Shown here: piece by piece, positions 48,201 to 58,224 of the stretch
Layout of the letters: every line of letters begins with the position of its first letter
Position numbering within the stretch: position 1 is the stretch's first letter
Assembly: GCA_007258455.2 (NCBI GenBank)
Contig: VDFB02196122.1
Span: 1-64,000 of the forward strand
DNA from: Sequoia sempervirens
Lineage: Eukaryota > Streptophyta > Pinopsida > Cupressales > Cupressaceae
Length of the DNA stretch: 64,000 bases
Reading direction: 5' to 3'
Notes under the pieces: generated by a model
The model's database searches: none
Told to the model about the DNA's origin: nothing
What the model saw: only the letters and a program-made list of their open reading frames with translations
Position numbers and translations under genes: made by a program

Positions 48201-49991
48201 CATGGTTTGTAGGTTGAGAGAGATTTCACCAAGTGAGCGTAACCATTGTATGCCCAAGACTGCATCTGTGTCACCAATAGTAACCACATAGAAGTCATCT
48301 TTGACTTCATAGTTTCCCAACTGCAAGGACATGTTAGGAACTCTTCGTGTGCATGAAATGTGAAACCCATCAGCCACCATGACTTTGAAGCCTTCAAATT
48401 CTTCAGTTTTGAGACCTCTCTTTGCAACCACACCTTCATCAATGAAGTTATGCGTTGCACCAGTATCAATTAATGCAACAATACGATGGCCTCCAACTCC
48501 ACCACGAACCTTGAAAGATTCGTTCTTTTGGAAACTAGAGAGTTGGGCAATAGGGCCCCCAACTCCTTGCTCATGATCGGACTCTTCTGTGGCTCTTTCA
48601 TCCTCGCTGTCCCCGAAATAAGACTGCTGATCAGACATATCAGATGCTGATTCATAATCAGAATAGGTTTCCATTTGATTATAACGCCCTCTTCCAGGAC
48701 ATCTATGGCCTTTAGTCCAAGGCTCTAAACATGTGTAACACTTGCCCTCCTTTCTGAGCTGTTCACGTTGCTCTTCAGTCAATTTAGGTGGGAACTTCTT
48801 GTGCTGATTAGAAGAATGTCTTTTATCCTTATCCCTCTTATGGCCAAAAGGCTTAGGCGGAAATTTAGGCCTAGGAGCTGATAACTCCATACTACGAGCC
48901 TTCTTGATTGCCTCATCAAGACTTGGTGGATCGAAAGCTTTAACCCATCCTTTCAAGGGTTCAACCAAACCTTCAGAAAACAACACAACCAATCTTCTTT
49001 CGGTGATGTTGGGCACCATCACAGAAAGTCTCTGGAAATCAGCAATGTAAGAATCCAAGGAGCCATGCTGTTTGAGTTGTGCAAGCTCGCGAAATCTTAC
49101 TTCAGGATCCTTAGTGTCGAACCTTTCAATCAGCTTGTTGGTGAATTCTCCATAGGTTCGAATAAGGTTATGGCCAAGAGTGACCAAACCATGGTACCAC
49201 CACTCATGGGCAGCTCCTTCTAAATGGAGTGTTGCAAACTTGATGGCATCTTCTTCTGGCATGGGACGAAGTGAAAGGTAGTTGTCTAACTTCTGAACCC
49301 ATGATCTTGCTGAACACGTATCACTTCCATCGAAGTGAGCCAATGTTACCTTCCCTAAGGCTTGATGAAAATCTGTTCTAGGAGCCATATAAGCTCGGTT
49401 ATCAACTCTTCTTCCGTGTCTTCTGTCCCTCTGATTCAAGAATTGATCAAAGGACCATTGGTTCCTAAGATCAGGGGGTAGGGTAGCATACTCCATATAG
49501 GCTTGTCGGGCATCGTCTACCAAGGGAACGGGAGCTTCAACTGGTTGTTCTTCTCTTGGAGTGAATGTAGGAAAGAGCGGTCTAGAGGCTGATCCGCTAG
49601 AGATGGCATCATGCTGTCCAATGGTTCTACTACCTCCATTACCATTGTTTCCATTATTCCCATTGCTTCCATTGTTCCCATTATGCCCGTTGTTTCCATT
49701 GACACCACTGCTTTCTCCTGTAGCATGGTTTTGATTCGGAATATGGTTCTGAGTAGCTTGCTGATCCATTCTAGCAAGTAATCGAGACATCATCTCAATC
49801 ATTCCATCAAACTTCTTTTCCATCCTTGCATCCTTCTCTTCCATGGCTGTCCTAAGACTATCTGACATGTTCTCAACTGTTTTACCCGTATCCACTGTTA
49901 TTCCAGTTTCTCTCAAAGCCTCTGAAAAGTATCCGCTTCGCATCGACGGAGTCTGATTGTTGTTCCTGGCTGACCGGTGAAGTATCTGCAA
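45186..49991 (-). CDS. Chromovirus Gag-Pol polyprotein of element D, intact frame
   Basis: One 1601-residue frame. Gag: helix [17 protein letters not shown] near residue 55, a Gly/Asn-rich linker, retrotransposon Gag domain ([14 protein letters not shown] to WWYHGL) and zinc knuckle [14 protein letters not shown] near 415. Protease: [13 protein letters not shown] near 508. [22 protein letters not shown] and catalytic FFDD near 845. RNase H: QCDASGE near 990 to ALSRRPH near 1105. Integrase: HHCC zinc site (residues about 1172-1216) and a core with [13 protein letters not shown] and TDGQTE (D-D-E). The C-terminus has a chromodomain-like [18 protein letters not shown], typical of plant chromoviruses. 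The length is normal. The frame runs through the PPT about 25 nt into the 3' LTR. It is the only intact pol in the window and so a model for the activity moving A, B and C. The true Gag start may be a later Met. Confidence 0.95.
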   Translation of the reverse strand: MQILHRSARNNNQTPSMRSGYFSEALRETGITVDTGKTVENMSDSLRTAMEEKDARMEKKFDGMIEMMSRLLARMDQQATQNHIPNQNHATGESSGVNGNNGHNGNNGSNGNNGNNGNGGSRTIGQHDAISSGSASRPLFPTFTPREEQPVEAPVPLVDDARQAYMEYATLPPDLRNQWSFDQFLNQRDRRHGRRVDNRAYMAPRTDFHQALGKVTLAHFDGSDTCSARSWVQKLDNYLSLRPMPEEDAIKFATLHLEGAAHEWWYHGLVTLGHNLIRTYGEFTNKLIERFDTKDPEVRFRELAQLKQHGSLDSYIADFQRLSVMVPNITERRLVVLFSEGLVEPLKGWVKAFDPPSLDEAIKKARSMELSAPRPKFPPKPFGHKRDKDKRHSSNQHKKFPPKLTEEQREQLRKEGKCYTCLEPWTKGHRCPGRGRYNQMETYSDYESASDMSDQQSYFGDSEDERATEESDHEQGVGGPIAQLSSFQKNESFKVRGGVGGHRIVALIDTGATHNFIDEGVVAKRGLKTEEFEGFKVMVADGFHISCTRRVPNMSLQLGNYEVKDDFYVVTIGDTDAVLGIQWLRSLGEISLNLQTMELKFQSDGKRVVLRGMSNGGPRIVSFKRMERLIRHDQVEWAAECMVLPASPVETKREYPPDIQSILTKRSKVFADLPPGPPPERGAEHVIELKEGAKPVITTPYRYPKKQKDEIEKNIRELLEMGFIRPSKSPFASAVVLVKKDGTIRMCVDYRALNQSTIKNRYPIPRIDELIDELHGAKFFSKIDLRSGYYQIRMRGSDVEKTAFRCHYGHFEFLVMPFGLTNAPATFQSCMNRVFQKQLRKFVLIFFDDILIFSKTWEEHLKHLEEVLSILESESLFAKESKCEFGMKELLYLGHIISAEGVKVDPEKIKAIVDWPPPENLTHLKGFLGLCGFYRRFVKGYSQSAAPLTDLTKKGAFMWSEKAQNVFDKFKKIMSSCPVLAIPDFSKPFELQCDASGEGIGAVLMQEKHPIVFESRKLRGVERTYSIYDKEMLAIMHALAKFRQYLVGSKFVVKTDHNSLKHFMHQKDLNERQQKWVSKLQAYDFDIEYVKGKNNVVADALSRRPHLSSLCELNADWKELLLADYAKNQFATSVIEGTFHDERYKVVDGLIHYKGRIFLVADSKLKKKILVTFHDSPLAGHQGYFKTYKQIRERFSWKGLKDDVQRHIKECSTCQMNKNEHSLPAGLLQPLPIPNQKWESISMDFITGLPRAQGKDCIYVVVDRLTKFSHFFAITSTFTAAQVADLFFHEVFRLHGLPKNIVSDRDSKFLSTFWQEIFRMSGTVLTPSTSYHPQTDGQTEIVNKWLEGYLRNYVSEQQRAWVKWLHLGEYCYNSSFHMSIKMSPFMALYGYEAPSFAELVFGDSKAPQAKDWLQQNQDVLKSLKDNLQMAQNQQKMYADQQRVERSFDVGDMVYLRLQPYRQSTLKKSGAEKLKPRFYGPFKVVRKVGAVAYELELPSSSKVHNVFHVSRLKKALGHNVVASSQLPPLDEEGQLTLVSEQIIDFRERSLRRTIKEYLVKWKNLPLEDATWEVEEILQHPDLRLLEGKQSWGGRTVMSPSQQ
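45211..45246 (-). promoter_or_regulatory. Polypurine region and conserved hairpin of element D
   Basis: ATTGCTTG, loop AGGG, CAAGCAAT at 45227-45246, then GGGGAGGGCGGAC against the LTR. Here the hairpin is coding (LLEGKQ) in a frame different from that in A/B and in C. Confidence 0.8.
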
Positions 49992-50037
49992 TCACTGCAC
50001 TCATCCACCATGAATCACTGTTACAGTTGGCAGAGTC

Positions 50038-50053
50038 ATGGCTCTGATACTCA
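50038..50053 (-). promoter_or_regulatory. Degenerate primer-binding site of element D
   Basis: The plus strand reads GGCTCTGATACTCA where the other elements have GCTCTGATACCA, so the tRNA-iMet match is imperfect at its LTR-proximal end. The LTR start at 50061 (TGAACCGG) is inferred by position. Confidence 0.6.
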
Positions 50054-50060
50054 ATCGTAA

Positions 50061-51889
50061 TGAACCGGACCAATTTTTTTGTTTTTTCACAAATGATTAC
50101 AATGCAACACGCACCCGTTAAGGTTAGCATAAACCAGAACGATGCAGAAAGTAACTCTAACCAGGATGTACACCAGGATCCCGATGCGGGCAAGGTGTGA
50201 GCATTGGTCAGAGGATCTCAAAAGTAAATGCTGAACAAGAACTCTAACCAGAGATGCGCCGGTGAACGACGAGCATTCGGTCAGAGGATCCCTATCTATT
50301 GCAAAACTGAAAAGAGCTCAACACCAAGTATGTGTTACTCGATCCGTGATGGATCAGAGGCGACCATATGGTGGAGACTTAGGAAATTACAATGCAAGAA
50401 AGTAAAAGGCGGCAAGCCAGCCTCTTCCACTTCTTCAGTGGGAAATACAAGTTAGAGAAATGAGATATAAGATCAGAAATGCTGATAGTACTACTAACAG
50501 CTTACAATAAGATAGAATATTCTCATAAACAGAGAAGTTATGTCTTTCCAAGCTGCATATGATTAGTAAGCTTTTACAATATCAAACTTGATGTCCAATA
50601 CTTAAATCTCAACCGAGGAACAACTATCTTAAATCTGCTGTATCAGACCTGCACAAAGAACGATGAAATCTGCAACAATATATCCACTTAAATGTTCGTA
50701 ACTTGCTCAAATCACACCCTATTGACACCAGACGAAGTGCAGATTGCTTGTATGATGAAGGCGCCCAATGAGAAAGCTCAAACCCACTCTAAATAACTCT
50801 CAATGAATTGCACACATTCCAAGACACCCCCAAAAAGGTACGGCCCAGCAGCAAGGGGCGATTTCACTCAATAAAAATAAAAACTCACAATTAAAATCTG
50901 AAAGTTAGCTAGAAAGGTCGCCCTATATTGGCAAACAGATAGATGCAATACCCAGAATGATAACATTTTTATTTTCTGACTTGTGAGCAATTCTTACATT
51001 CTTCAATGACATTCAGCAACATCAGAAATATGACAGAAACACAAACTAGAACTCCAAAAGGCAAACCACACAACTGAAATATGAAATAACTCACTACAAG
51101 CTAACCTCTCAACTAGTTGCTATCTTTCAAGCAAGAAGATGAGCCAATGCTAGGAGGTGTGCTTTCCTCGAAGCGAGTGTCTGAAATCAATCCAGCAGCA
51201 TAACGGTGTAGTAGACAGAAGATGCCAAATGAAGAGCTGATGCCTGCTTAAATAGAAATGAGAGAACATCTAGAAACTTCCAGAGGGCGCCCCAAAACCC
51301 TAATTTCAAATTACTCTTTTCCCTCCAAAAGATGGCGTCCTTTTTCCTCCATAAAATATTTCACTTTTTTAAAATAAACTTCATCTTACAAAAGGGCGTC
51401 CTATTTAATAATCTTCAAAATTGACATTAAAATATAATATATCTCCTTATGACGCCTTGACCCTCAAAAGACCCCTTTTAAAAAACAACTTAAAGTTGCA
51501 CTGCTAGACCAAGGGTATAATATTAAAATAATAATATTATAATAAAATACTTATTTCTCCACAAAAAATGCGCCCAAGGCCAAGAATTGAAGTGTCAGCT
51601 GAAACAACTGAAGAGGTGATCCAACTGAACTGAACCCAAACTGTCCACTGCCAGAAATAGAATTTACTAAAAATAGTAAATTCACGAAGTTGCCCGGAAT
51701 GCCAAACTGAACACACCACTGCGAAGCTCTCTGAAAACCCAGAAAGAATCCGCAGTCAGAAACCCAAACTCCAAACAACAACCTCCTCAAAACTAGGAAA
51801 CCCTAATTTCACCCTCCGCACAGCCTACAGGTTTCCGGAATAGGCCAACGGTCAACAGAAACGATCACTGCTGAGAAGGGGACATTACA
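50061..51889 (-). repeat. Element D 5' LTR
   Basis: Ends TGAACCGG and GGGGACATTACA, with the hairpin at 51660-51683. The first 590 bp or so have no partner in the truncated 3' LTR. A TATTTAAG-like box on the element strand near 51250 may be the promoter. Confidence 0.8.
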
Positions 51890-52275
51890 GAGCAGCCAAG
51901 TGTTGAGTACATCTTGAAAGAACTTATGTTGTCACAACAGAGATTAGCTCGTAGCTTGCAGCAGTATGAAGACCCCCTATCAAGACAATCTAGGAATGAA
52001 ATATCCAGAAATCTCTATGAGGAGTGTAACAAGGGTTCTAAATCAGCAGTCATTGATCAAGCTATAGGTGAAGACAGTTCTAAAACAGCCACTAAAGAAG
52101 AGCATATTGAAATTGTCCAAGTGATAAAAGAAGATATGTTTAAAAGTTCACTTCACCCCTATGAGTACAAGGACAAAGGAGATTCACCTATTGAAGCTAC
52201 AAATGACATGAAGATTGACAAAGATAACGCCATGAAGGTTGTCAAACCAGCCATGTTAGAACAGTGACATAAAGG
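51890..52275 (+). pseudogene. Element C cargo ORF, upstream piece
   Basis: The frame is open from the D junction to a TGA at 52265-52267. SVEYILKELMLSQQRL and SLQQYED align with SVEGTLNNTQRKLMPSQRRL and SLRQYED in element B just after its first module. The rest is acidic and Lys-rich without known domains. This shows that C and B descend from one ORF family. Confidence 0.7.
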
Positions 52276-52956
52276 TGTTGATGACAATTGCAGCTTCAAG
52301 CAAATCCTTCCAGCCAGATTACATGGAGATAATAATTAAATGGTAGACATTGTCTATTTAATTATTATACACGATTTTGTGAAGTGGCCAATCTTTTATA
52401 TCTTGGCGGGATTATCTATGAAGAGCTTCATTGATGGCCGACTCCTAAATTAGTAAATATTATATTTATCTTGGCCGACTTGTTAATTGATTTATTCAAT
52501 TTGTAATTTATTCTTGAGGCCGACTTTGTCCTTGAAGAGGTGCGACCTCTCACATAGCAATGTATAAATGCAAGATCAATTCTTCTCATTGAAACATCAA
52601 GCAAGTTCGATTCATTCATATACTCAAGTGCGAATTATATCTTAAGAGCAGATTGCAAATTTCTCCAAGTACGATTTCTTTCAAGAGCAGGTCGAAGTTC
52701 TTTAAGAGTAGTTTTGATATACATAAAGAGCAGATTGTAATCTGTACCTTGCATCTAGAGTTGGTGCACTTACTTGGCCTTGAGTTTGGCCTTATTATAC
52801 AAGACAATGTTGTTTCTTGAATAATAATATATATCACTTATATTGTTGCTGGGTTTTTCTCCCTCAAGAGGAGGGTTTTCCCAGGGTATTTGCTGTGTTA
52901 TTGTGTCTGATTTTGAATTAAATTTTGTGCATTAAATCTGATCACTAAACTTAACA
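52276..52956 (+). repeat. Element H 5' LTR
   Basis: TATAAAT at 52563-52569 is a likely TATA box. Downstream, AAGAGCAGATTG-type motifs repeat three to four times (about 52640-52745). GGGTTTTTCTCCCTCAAGAGG near 52850 is the usual copia sequence near the LTR end. Confidence 0.9.
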
Positions 52957-52968
52957 TGGTATCAGAGC
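52957..52968 (+). promoter_or_regulatory. Primer-binding site of element H (tRNA-iMet)
   Basis: TGGTATCAGAGC directly abuts the LTR end ACA. Confidence 0.95.
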
Positions 52969-52983
52969 GAGTTTGAGGAGATC

Positions 52984-55900
52984 GTGATCAGATTTGTTTT
53001 TCACAGCGATACTCAATTCTCGTGTTATAATTCTTTGTCTATCCTTACATCAATCAAGATGGTGAATGGATTGAAGATCGAGGATAGATTCGAAGGAGCA
53101 TCAAACTATACCTCATGGAGATTTAGAATCATGCTCACATTGGAAGAGAATGATTTGGCTGAGTTTGCGGAGACCAAAGTTCCCGAACCTGAAGAGGAAG
53201 AAGAGAAGTTGCAATGGAGGAAGAAAGACATCAAAGCAAAGAAGTTGTTGGTTGATTCCATCAAGGATCACATTGTTCCGATTGTCTCCAAGTTGAAGAC
53301 TGCAAGGGAGATGTTCAAGACATTAGAGGAGATGTACGAAATCAACAACACCAGCCGGGCTCTTACACTAAAGCAACAACTTCACCATGTGAAGATGGCA
53401 AAAGGAGAAACAGTGATTGCCTATTTCATGAGAATATCGGAGTTGAGAGATCAGCTCTCTACAATTGGTCATGTGATTGATGAAAAAAATCTAACGATGC
53501 TGGCTCTCAATGGTCTTCCATTATCATGGGAGTCCTACATTCAAGGAATTAGTGCAAGATCCAAACTTCTGAAGTTCGATCGCTTGAGGGCCGATTGCAT
53601 TCAAGAGGAGTCAAGATTGGTGGCTAGGTGCGTTGGTCAAAGTTCAAAGAATGAAGATATTCATGTTCTAGCCTCCCATGCTTCGAAGAAGAAAGGAAAA
53701 GATGGAAAGAAAGTATTCTTCAAGAGAAATCGTGATAAGGGAAATGATGATACACCCGCCTTCAAGAAGAGAGATGTGTCCAAGATTCAATGCTTTAGGT
53801 GTGATAAGTTTGGGCACTTTGCTAAGCATTGTCCAACTAGACCTAACCAACAAGCCACCGTTGTTGATGTTGATGATGCTTCTCCGCAAAAGGATTCAAG
53901 TGAATATTTGTTCTACTCGGCATTGTCAAGCAGTGTACCTACCAACACCAACACTTGGCTAATCGACAGTGATGCTTCACGACACATCACTGGTTTTAAG
54001 GAGCACTTATCAAGTTTGACGGAGAAGGAGTCTTCTGAACAAGTCATCATTGGAGATGATGCTAGCTACTCCGTGAAAGGAGTTGGGACCTCTACACTTC
54101 ATTTGGATTCTGGCATCACACTTCAATTGAGTAATGTTCTTTATGTTCCTGGAATCAAGCGCAATCTTATTTCTATTTCAACCTTAGAAGATAAAGGATA
54201 TCAAGTTGCCTTCTCCAAAGGAAAAGTTCTAGTGTGGATGGAGAACTCTAGCTTCAAGGATGCTCAAGTAATTGGAGTTAGACATGAAAGCCTTTACAAA
54301 GTCTGTACACATCCTCTACAAGCCTTGGTTCATGATTCTTCAAGTCTATGTGATCTTTGGCATCGGAGATTGGCTCACCTACACTTCCGAGCCTTACCTA
54401 TCATGGAGAAGATGGTGTCGGGCCTTCCTAAGTTCAACCAGGAGCACGAAGGTACTTGCAAGGGTTGTGCTTTGGGTAAGAATATAAAAGCCCCTTTTCA
54501 TACTAGAGAAAATAGATCTAAGTGTATTTTAGACCTTATTCATTCTGATTTATGTGGTCCTATGTCTGTTCCGTCTTCAAGTGGATTCTTGTATCATGTT
54601 CTTTTTATTGATGACCACTCTAGGAAGACTTGGATTTATTTTTTGAAATCTAAAGAGTCTGAGGAAGTATTAGATAGGTTTAAGGAATTTAAAGCCTTGG
54701 TAGTAAATCTTTCTGGTAAAAAATTAAGGTCCTCAGATCTGATAATGGTGGAGAATACACCTCTGGCAGTTTTCAGAATTTTTGTATTGATGCAGGGATT
54801 AAGAGGGAGTTTTGTGTCCCCTATAATCCTCAACAGAATGGTGTTGCGGAAAGAAAGAACAGGACGATCGTGGAAGCAGCGAAGGCCATGATCCATGATC
54901 AAGATTTGCAAACCTTCTTATGGGCAGAAGCTTCCAGGACCTGATATGTACAGAACAGAAGTCCCCATAAGGTCTTGGAGAATATGACTCCAGAAGAAGC
55001 CTTTACAAGGAAGAACCCTGAAGTCAGTCACTTGAGGATCTTTGGATGTCCTGTCTATGTTCATGTTCCAAAGGAAAAGAGAACTAAGTTGGAGCCTTCT
55101 GGCAAGAAGGGAATATTTGTGGGTTACAGTGAGACATCAAAAGCCTACAGAATATATATTCCAGGACAGAAGTTGACCGAGATCAGTAGGGATGTCACAT
55201 TCGAGGAAGATGTTGCATTTAGGAGATCCAGGGGCATTCATATGGAAATCGATAATGAAGAGTCTCCTCAGGACATGGAAGTTGACCATACTCCTGAGAT
55301 TCAGAGGGAGACGTCGGAACCAAAAGAAGATTTTGATCTTGTTGAACCCTTGGAACCTACTGATGGGCCTACTGACATTGTCATTGGGAGAAAGAGACCT
55401 CTATGGGCCATGCGTACTATGCAAGAGGCTGAAAGTTTTGCAACTCCTAGAGGCACATTCAGAGAAAGTAAAAGGCCACATAAGTTCTCCAGTTATGTTG
55501 CCTTCATGATTCAGATTATTGAATCTGAGCCTACCTGTGTTGAGGAAGCATCTAGTCATCAGGTTTGGAGAGACGCTATGGTAGAGGAGTATCAGTCAAT
55601 TCTTAAGAATGATGTTTGGGACATTGTTCCTAGACCTGAGGGCAAGTCCGTGGTATCTTCTAAATGGCTCTTCAAGATCAAGCATGCCGCAGATGAGAGC
55701 ATTGAGAAGTACAAAGCAAGATTTGTGGCTCGTGGGTTTTCTCAAAAAGAGGGAGTTGATTACGAAGAAACATTTGCTCCTGTTGCTCGCTATACTTCTG
55801 TTAGAACCATCATTGCTATTGTTGCATCTAGAGGATGGAAGATTCACCAGATGGATGTGAAGACAGAAGACAGCGTTTCTAAATGGTGTGATTGAGTAAC

Positions 55901-57092
55901 TTTATATTGAGCAACCTGATGGATTTGAAGTTCATGGGAAGGAGTCTCATGTTTGCAAGCTGAAGAAGGCCTTGTATGGTCTTAAGCAGGCTCCTCGATC
56001 ATGGTACAAAGGATTGATCATTACCTATCAAGTTTGGGCTTCTTGAAGAATGATGCTGACTCTAATCTCTACTTCAAGGTGACCAATGGTGAAGCACTAA
56101 TTTTGGTCTTATATGTTGATGATTTGATTCTTACTGGAGAAGATCACCTGATTCTCGAGTGCAAGAAGGAGTTGACTTCTGAATTTGAGATGAAGGATCT
56201 TGGGCTCATGCATTACTTCCTTGGCTTAGAAGTCTGGCAGAAACCAGATGAGATGATTCTAAGTCAAGGGAAGTACACCATTGATATACTTAAGAGATTT
56301 GGTATGATGGATTGCAAATCCATGTCTACACCCATGGAGATCAACCTACATAAATTGAAGGAGGCTGTAGCTAGTTCAGACTTAGTGGATCCTACATTGT
56401 ACAGACAGCTGATTGGATCCTTGATGTATCTAGTTAACACTAGACCTGATATTTGTTATGCAGTGAGTGCACTTAGCCAGTTTATGTGTGAACCGAGACA
56501 GATACATCTTGTTGCAGCTAAACATATCCTGAGATACTTGCGTGGCATAGTTGGATATGGGTTGAGGTATTCTTCAGATGCAGACTTGGAGTTACATGGT
56601 TATACTGATTCTGATTGGGTAGGGTGTGTCACAGATCGGAAGAGCGCCTCTGGTTGTTTCTTCAGTTTGGGTTATGCTATGATATCCTGGTGCAGCAGGA
56701 AGTAGTCATCTGTAGCATTGAGTACAGCAAAGGCAGAGTATATTGCAGCTTGTATGGCAACTCTAGAAGCTGTGTGGCTTCGTAAGCTCCTTGCAGGATT
56801 GTTTGGACAATCAATGGAGCGTACTATCATTCATTGTGATAATCAGAGTTGCGTGAAGCTTTCTGTCAATCCTGTGTTCCATGATAGAACCAAGCATGTT
56901 GAGATCAAGTACCACTATATTAGAGATATGGTACTACGGAAGGCTATACAGTTGAGGTATATCAGCACTGATGAGCAGATGGCAGACATTCTCACCAAGC
57001 CTCTCTCCAAGATAAAGTTTGTGTACTTTCGAGATAAGTTTGGTATGGTGGAGAATCCAGTCTTGACTGAGAAAGAGTCTCAGTATCAGTGA
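52984..57092 (+). pseudogene. Copia Gag-Pol of element H, interrupted
   Basis: 52984-54891 encodes Gag (UBN2-type, from VNGLKIEDRFEGASNYTSW), zinc knuckle CFRCDKFGHFAKHC, protease (LIDSDASRHITG, where Asp replaces the usual Gly of D-S-G), the GAG-pre-integrase HHCC region (LWHRRLAH..CKGC) and the start of the integrase core. A frameshift near 54720 moves the rest of the core to another frame, with a TGA near 54943. 54975-55895 holds the integrase end and RT start (YKARFVARGFSQKEGVDYEETFAPVAR), then an indel near 55865. 56001-56705 has the RT with YVDD and the RNase H start. A TAG at 56704 precedes the remainder (STAKAEYIA..HCDNQS..) to 57092. At least four lesions. Confidence 0.9.
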
Positions 57093-57263
57093 GCCTTGTT
57101 TAATGAGTTATTCTCTGTGAGAGAAGTTCGAGGTGAAATCCCTTGTTAATGCATTTTCCTTTGAGACGAAGGAATTTGAGGTGCAAGCCCTTGTTCAATG
57201 CATTTCTCTTTGAGATTTGAGGTGAAGGCCCTTGCTTCCACCCTCTGAGCTGAGTCATGGTGG

Positions 57264-57508
57264 ATGTCATGTGTGTGACTCCATGACATATTTTGTACTT
57301 GTGTTTCACCCTCTAGGAGAGCCATGGTGAAAGTCATGTTGAGGTGACATCACGCAAGTGATGAACACTTGTACACACCATAGTATGGTTGTATCCATTA
57401 TGGTTGATATCATGTTGAGGTGATATCTAATATCACGATGAGGTGATATTCTTCTTTTCACATTTGGATGTAGCTAATGTGGTAGACATCACGTTGAGGT
57501 GTTATGTC
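57264..57508 (+). repeat. Array of small hairpins upstream of the H 3' LTR
   Basis: Five inverted repeats lie between the pol stop and the LTR: ATGTCAT/ATGACAT (57264-57289), GTCA/TGAC (57333-57348), GATATCA/TGATATC (57406-57427), AATATCAC/GTGATATT (57429-57450) and an imperfect GACATCAC/GTG..ATGTC (57485-57508). The last four share a (C)GTTGAGG or CGATGAGG loop core. Confidence 0.75.
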
Positions 57509-57546
57509 TTGTGTAGCTAGAAGTTCTCTCCCTAGCTGAGAGGGAG

Positions 57547-58224
57547 TGTTGATGATAATTGCAGCTTCAGGCGAATCCTTCCAGCCAGATTACATGGAGA
57601 TAATAATTAAATGGTAGACATTGTCTATTTAATTATTATACACGATTTTGTGAAGTGGCCAATCTTTTATATCTTGGCGCGATTATCTATGAAGAGCTTC
57701 ATTGATGGCCGACTCCTAAATTAGTGAATATTATATTTATCTTGGCCAACTTGTTAATTGATTTATTCAATTTGTAATTTATTCTTGAGGCCGACTTTGT
57801 CCTTGAAGAGGTGCGACCTCTCACATAGCAATGTATAAATGCAAGATCAATTCTTCTCATTGAAACATCAAGCAAGTTCGATTCATTCATATACTCAAGT
57901 GCGAATTATATCTTAAGAGCAGATTGTGAATTTCTCCAAGTACAATTTCTTTCAAGAGCAGGTCGAAGTTCTTTAAGAGCAGTTTTGATATACATAAAGA
58001 GCAGATTGTAATCTGTACCTTGCATCTAGAGTTGGTGCACTTACTTGGCCTTGAGTTTGGCCTTATTATACAAGACAGTGTTGTTTCTTGAATAATATAT
58101 AAGTGATATATTGTTGCTGGGTTTTTCTCCCTCAAGAGGAGGGCTTTCCCAGGGTATTTGCTGTGTTATTGTGTCTGATTTTGAATTAAATTTTGTGCAT
58201 TAAATTTGATCACTAAACTTAACA
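57547..58224 (+). repeat. Element H 3' LTR
   Basis: Partner of 52276-52956, with a few substitutions and small indels (for example near 58098). TATAAAT is at 57834-57840. The right flank AAAGG completes the TSD. Confidence 0.95.

Larger units (their letters stand above)
43985..51889 (-). mobile_element. Element D: chromovirus with intact Gag-Pol and truncated 3' LTR
   Basis: The 5' LTR is 50061-51889, Gag-Pol 49991-45186 and the 3' LTR about 43985-45210. The 3' LTR lacks about 590 bp of its far end, so the element cannot have complete matching LTRs. The last 320 bp or so of the two LTRs differ at about 3% of positions. The right edge cuts element C at 51889/51890. There is no TSD at the left, consistent with a later deletion. 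Confidence 0.9.
52276..58224 (+). mobile_element. Element H: full-length Ty1/copia retrotransposon, pol disrupted
   Basis: LTRs 52276-52956 and 57547-58224 (681 and 678 bp, nearly identical), ends TGTTGATGA and TTAACA. TSD AAAGG is at 52271-52275 and 58225-58229, PBS 52957-52968 and polypurine GAGAGGGAG before 57547. It is inserted in the cargo ORF of C in the same orientation. Gag-Pol carries several breaks, so H is not autonomous. Confidence 0.95.
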
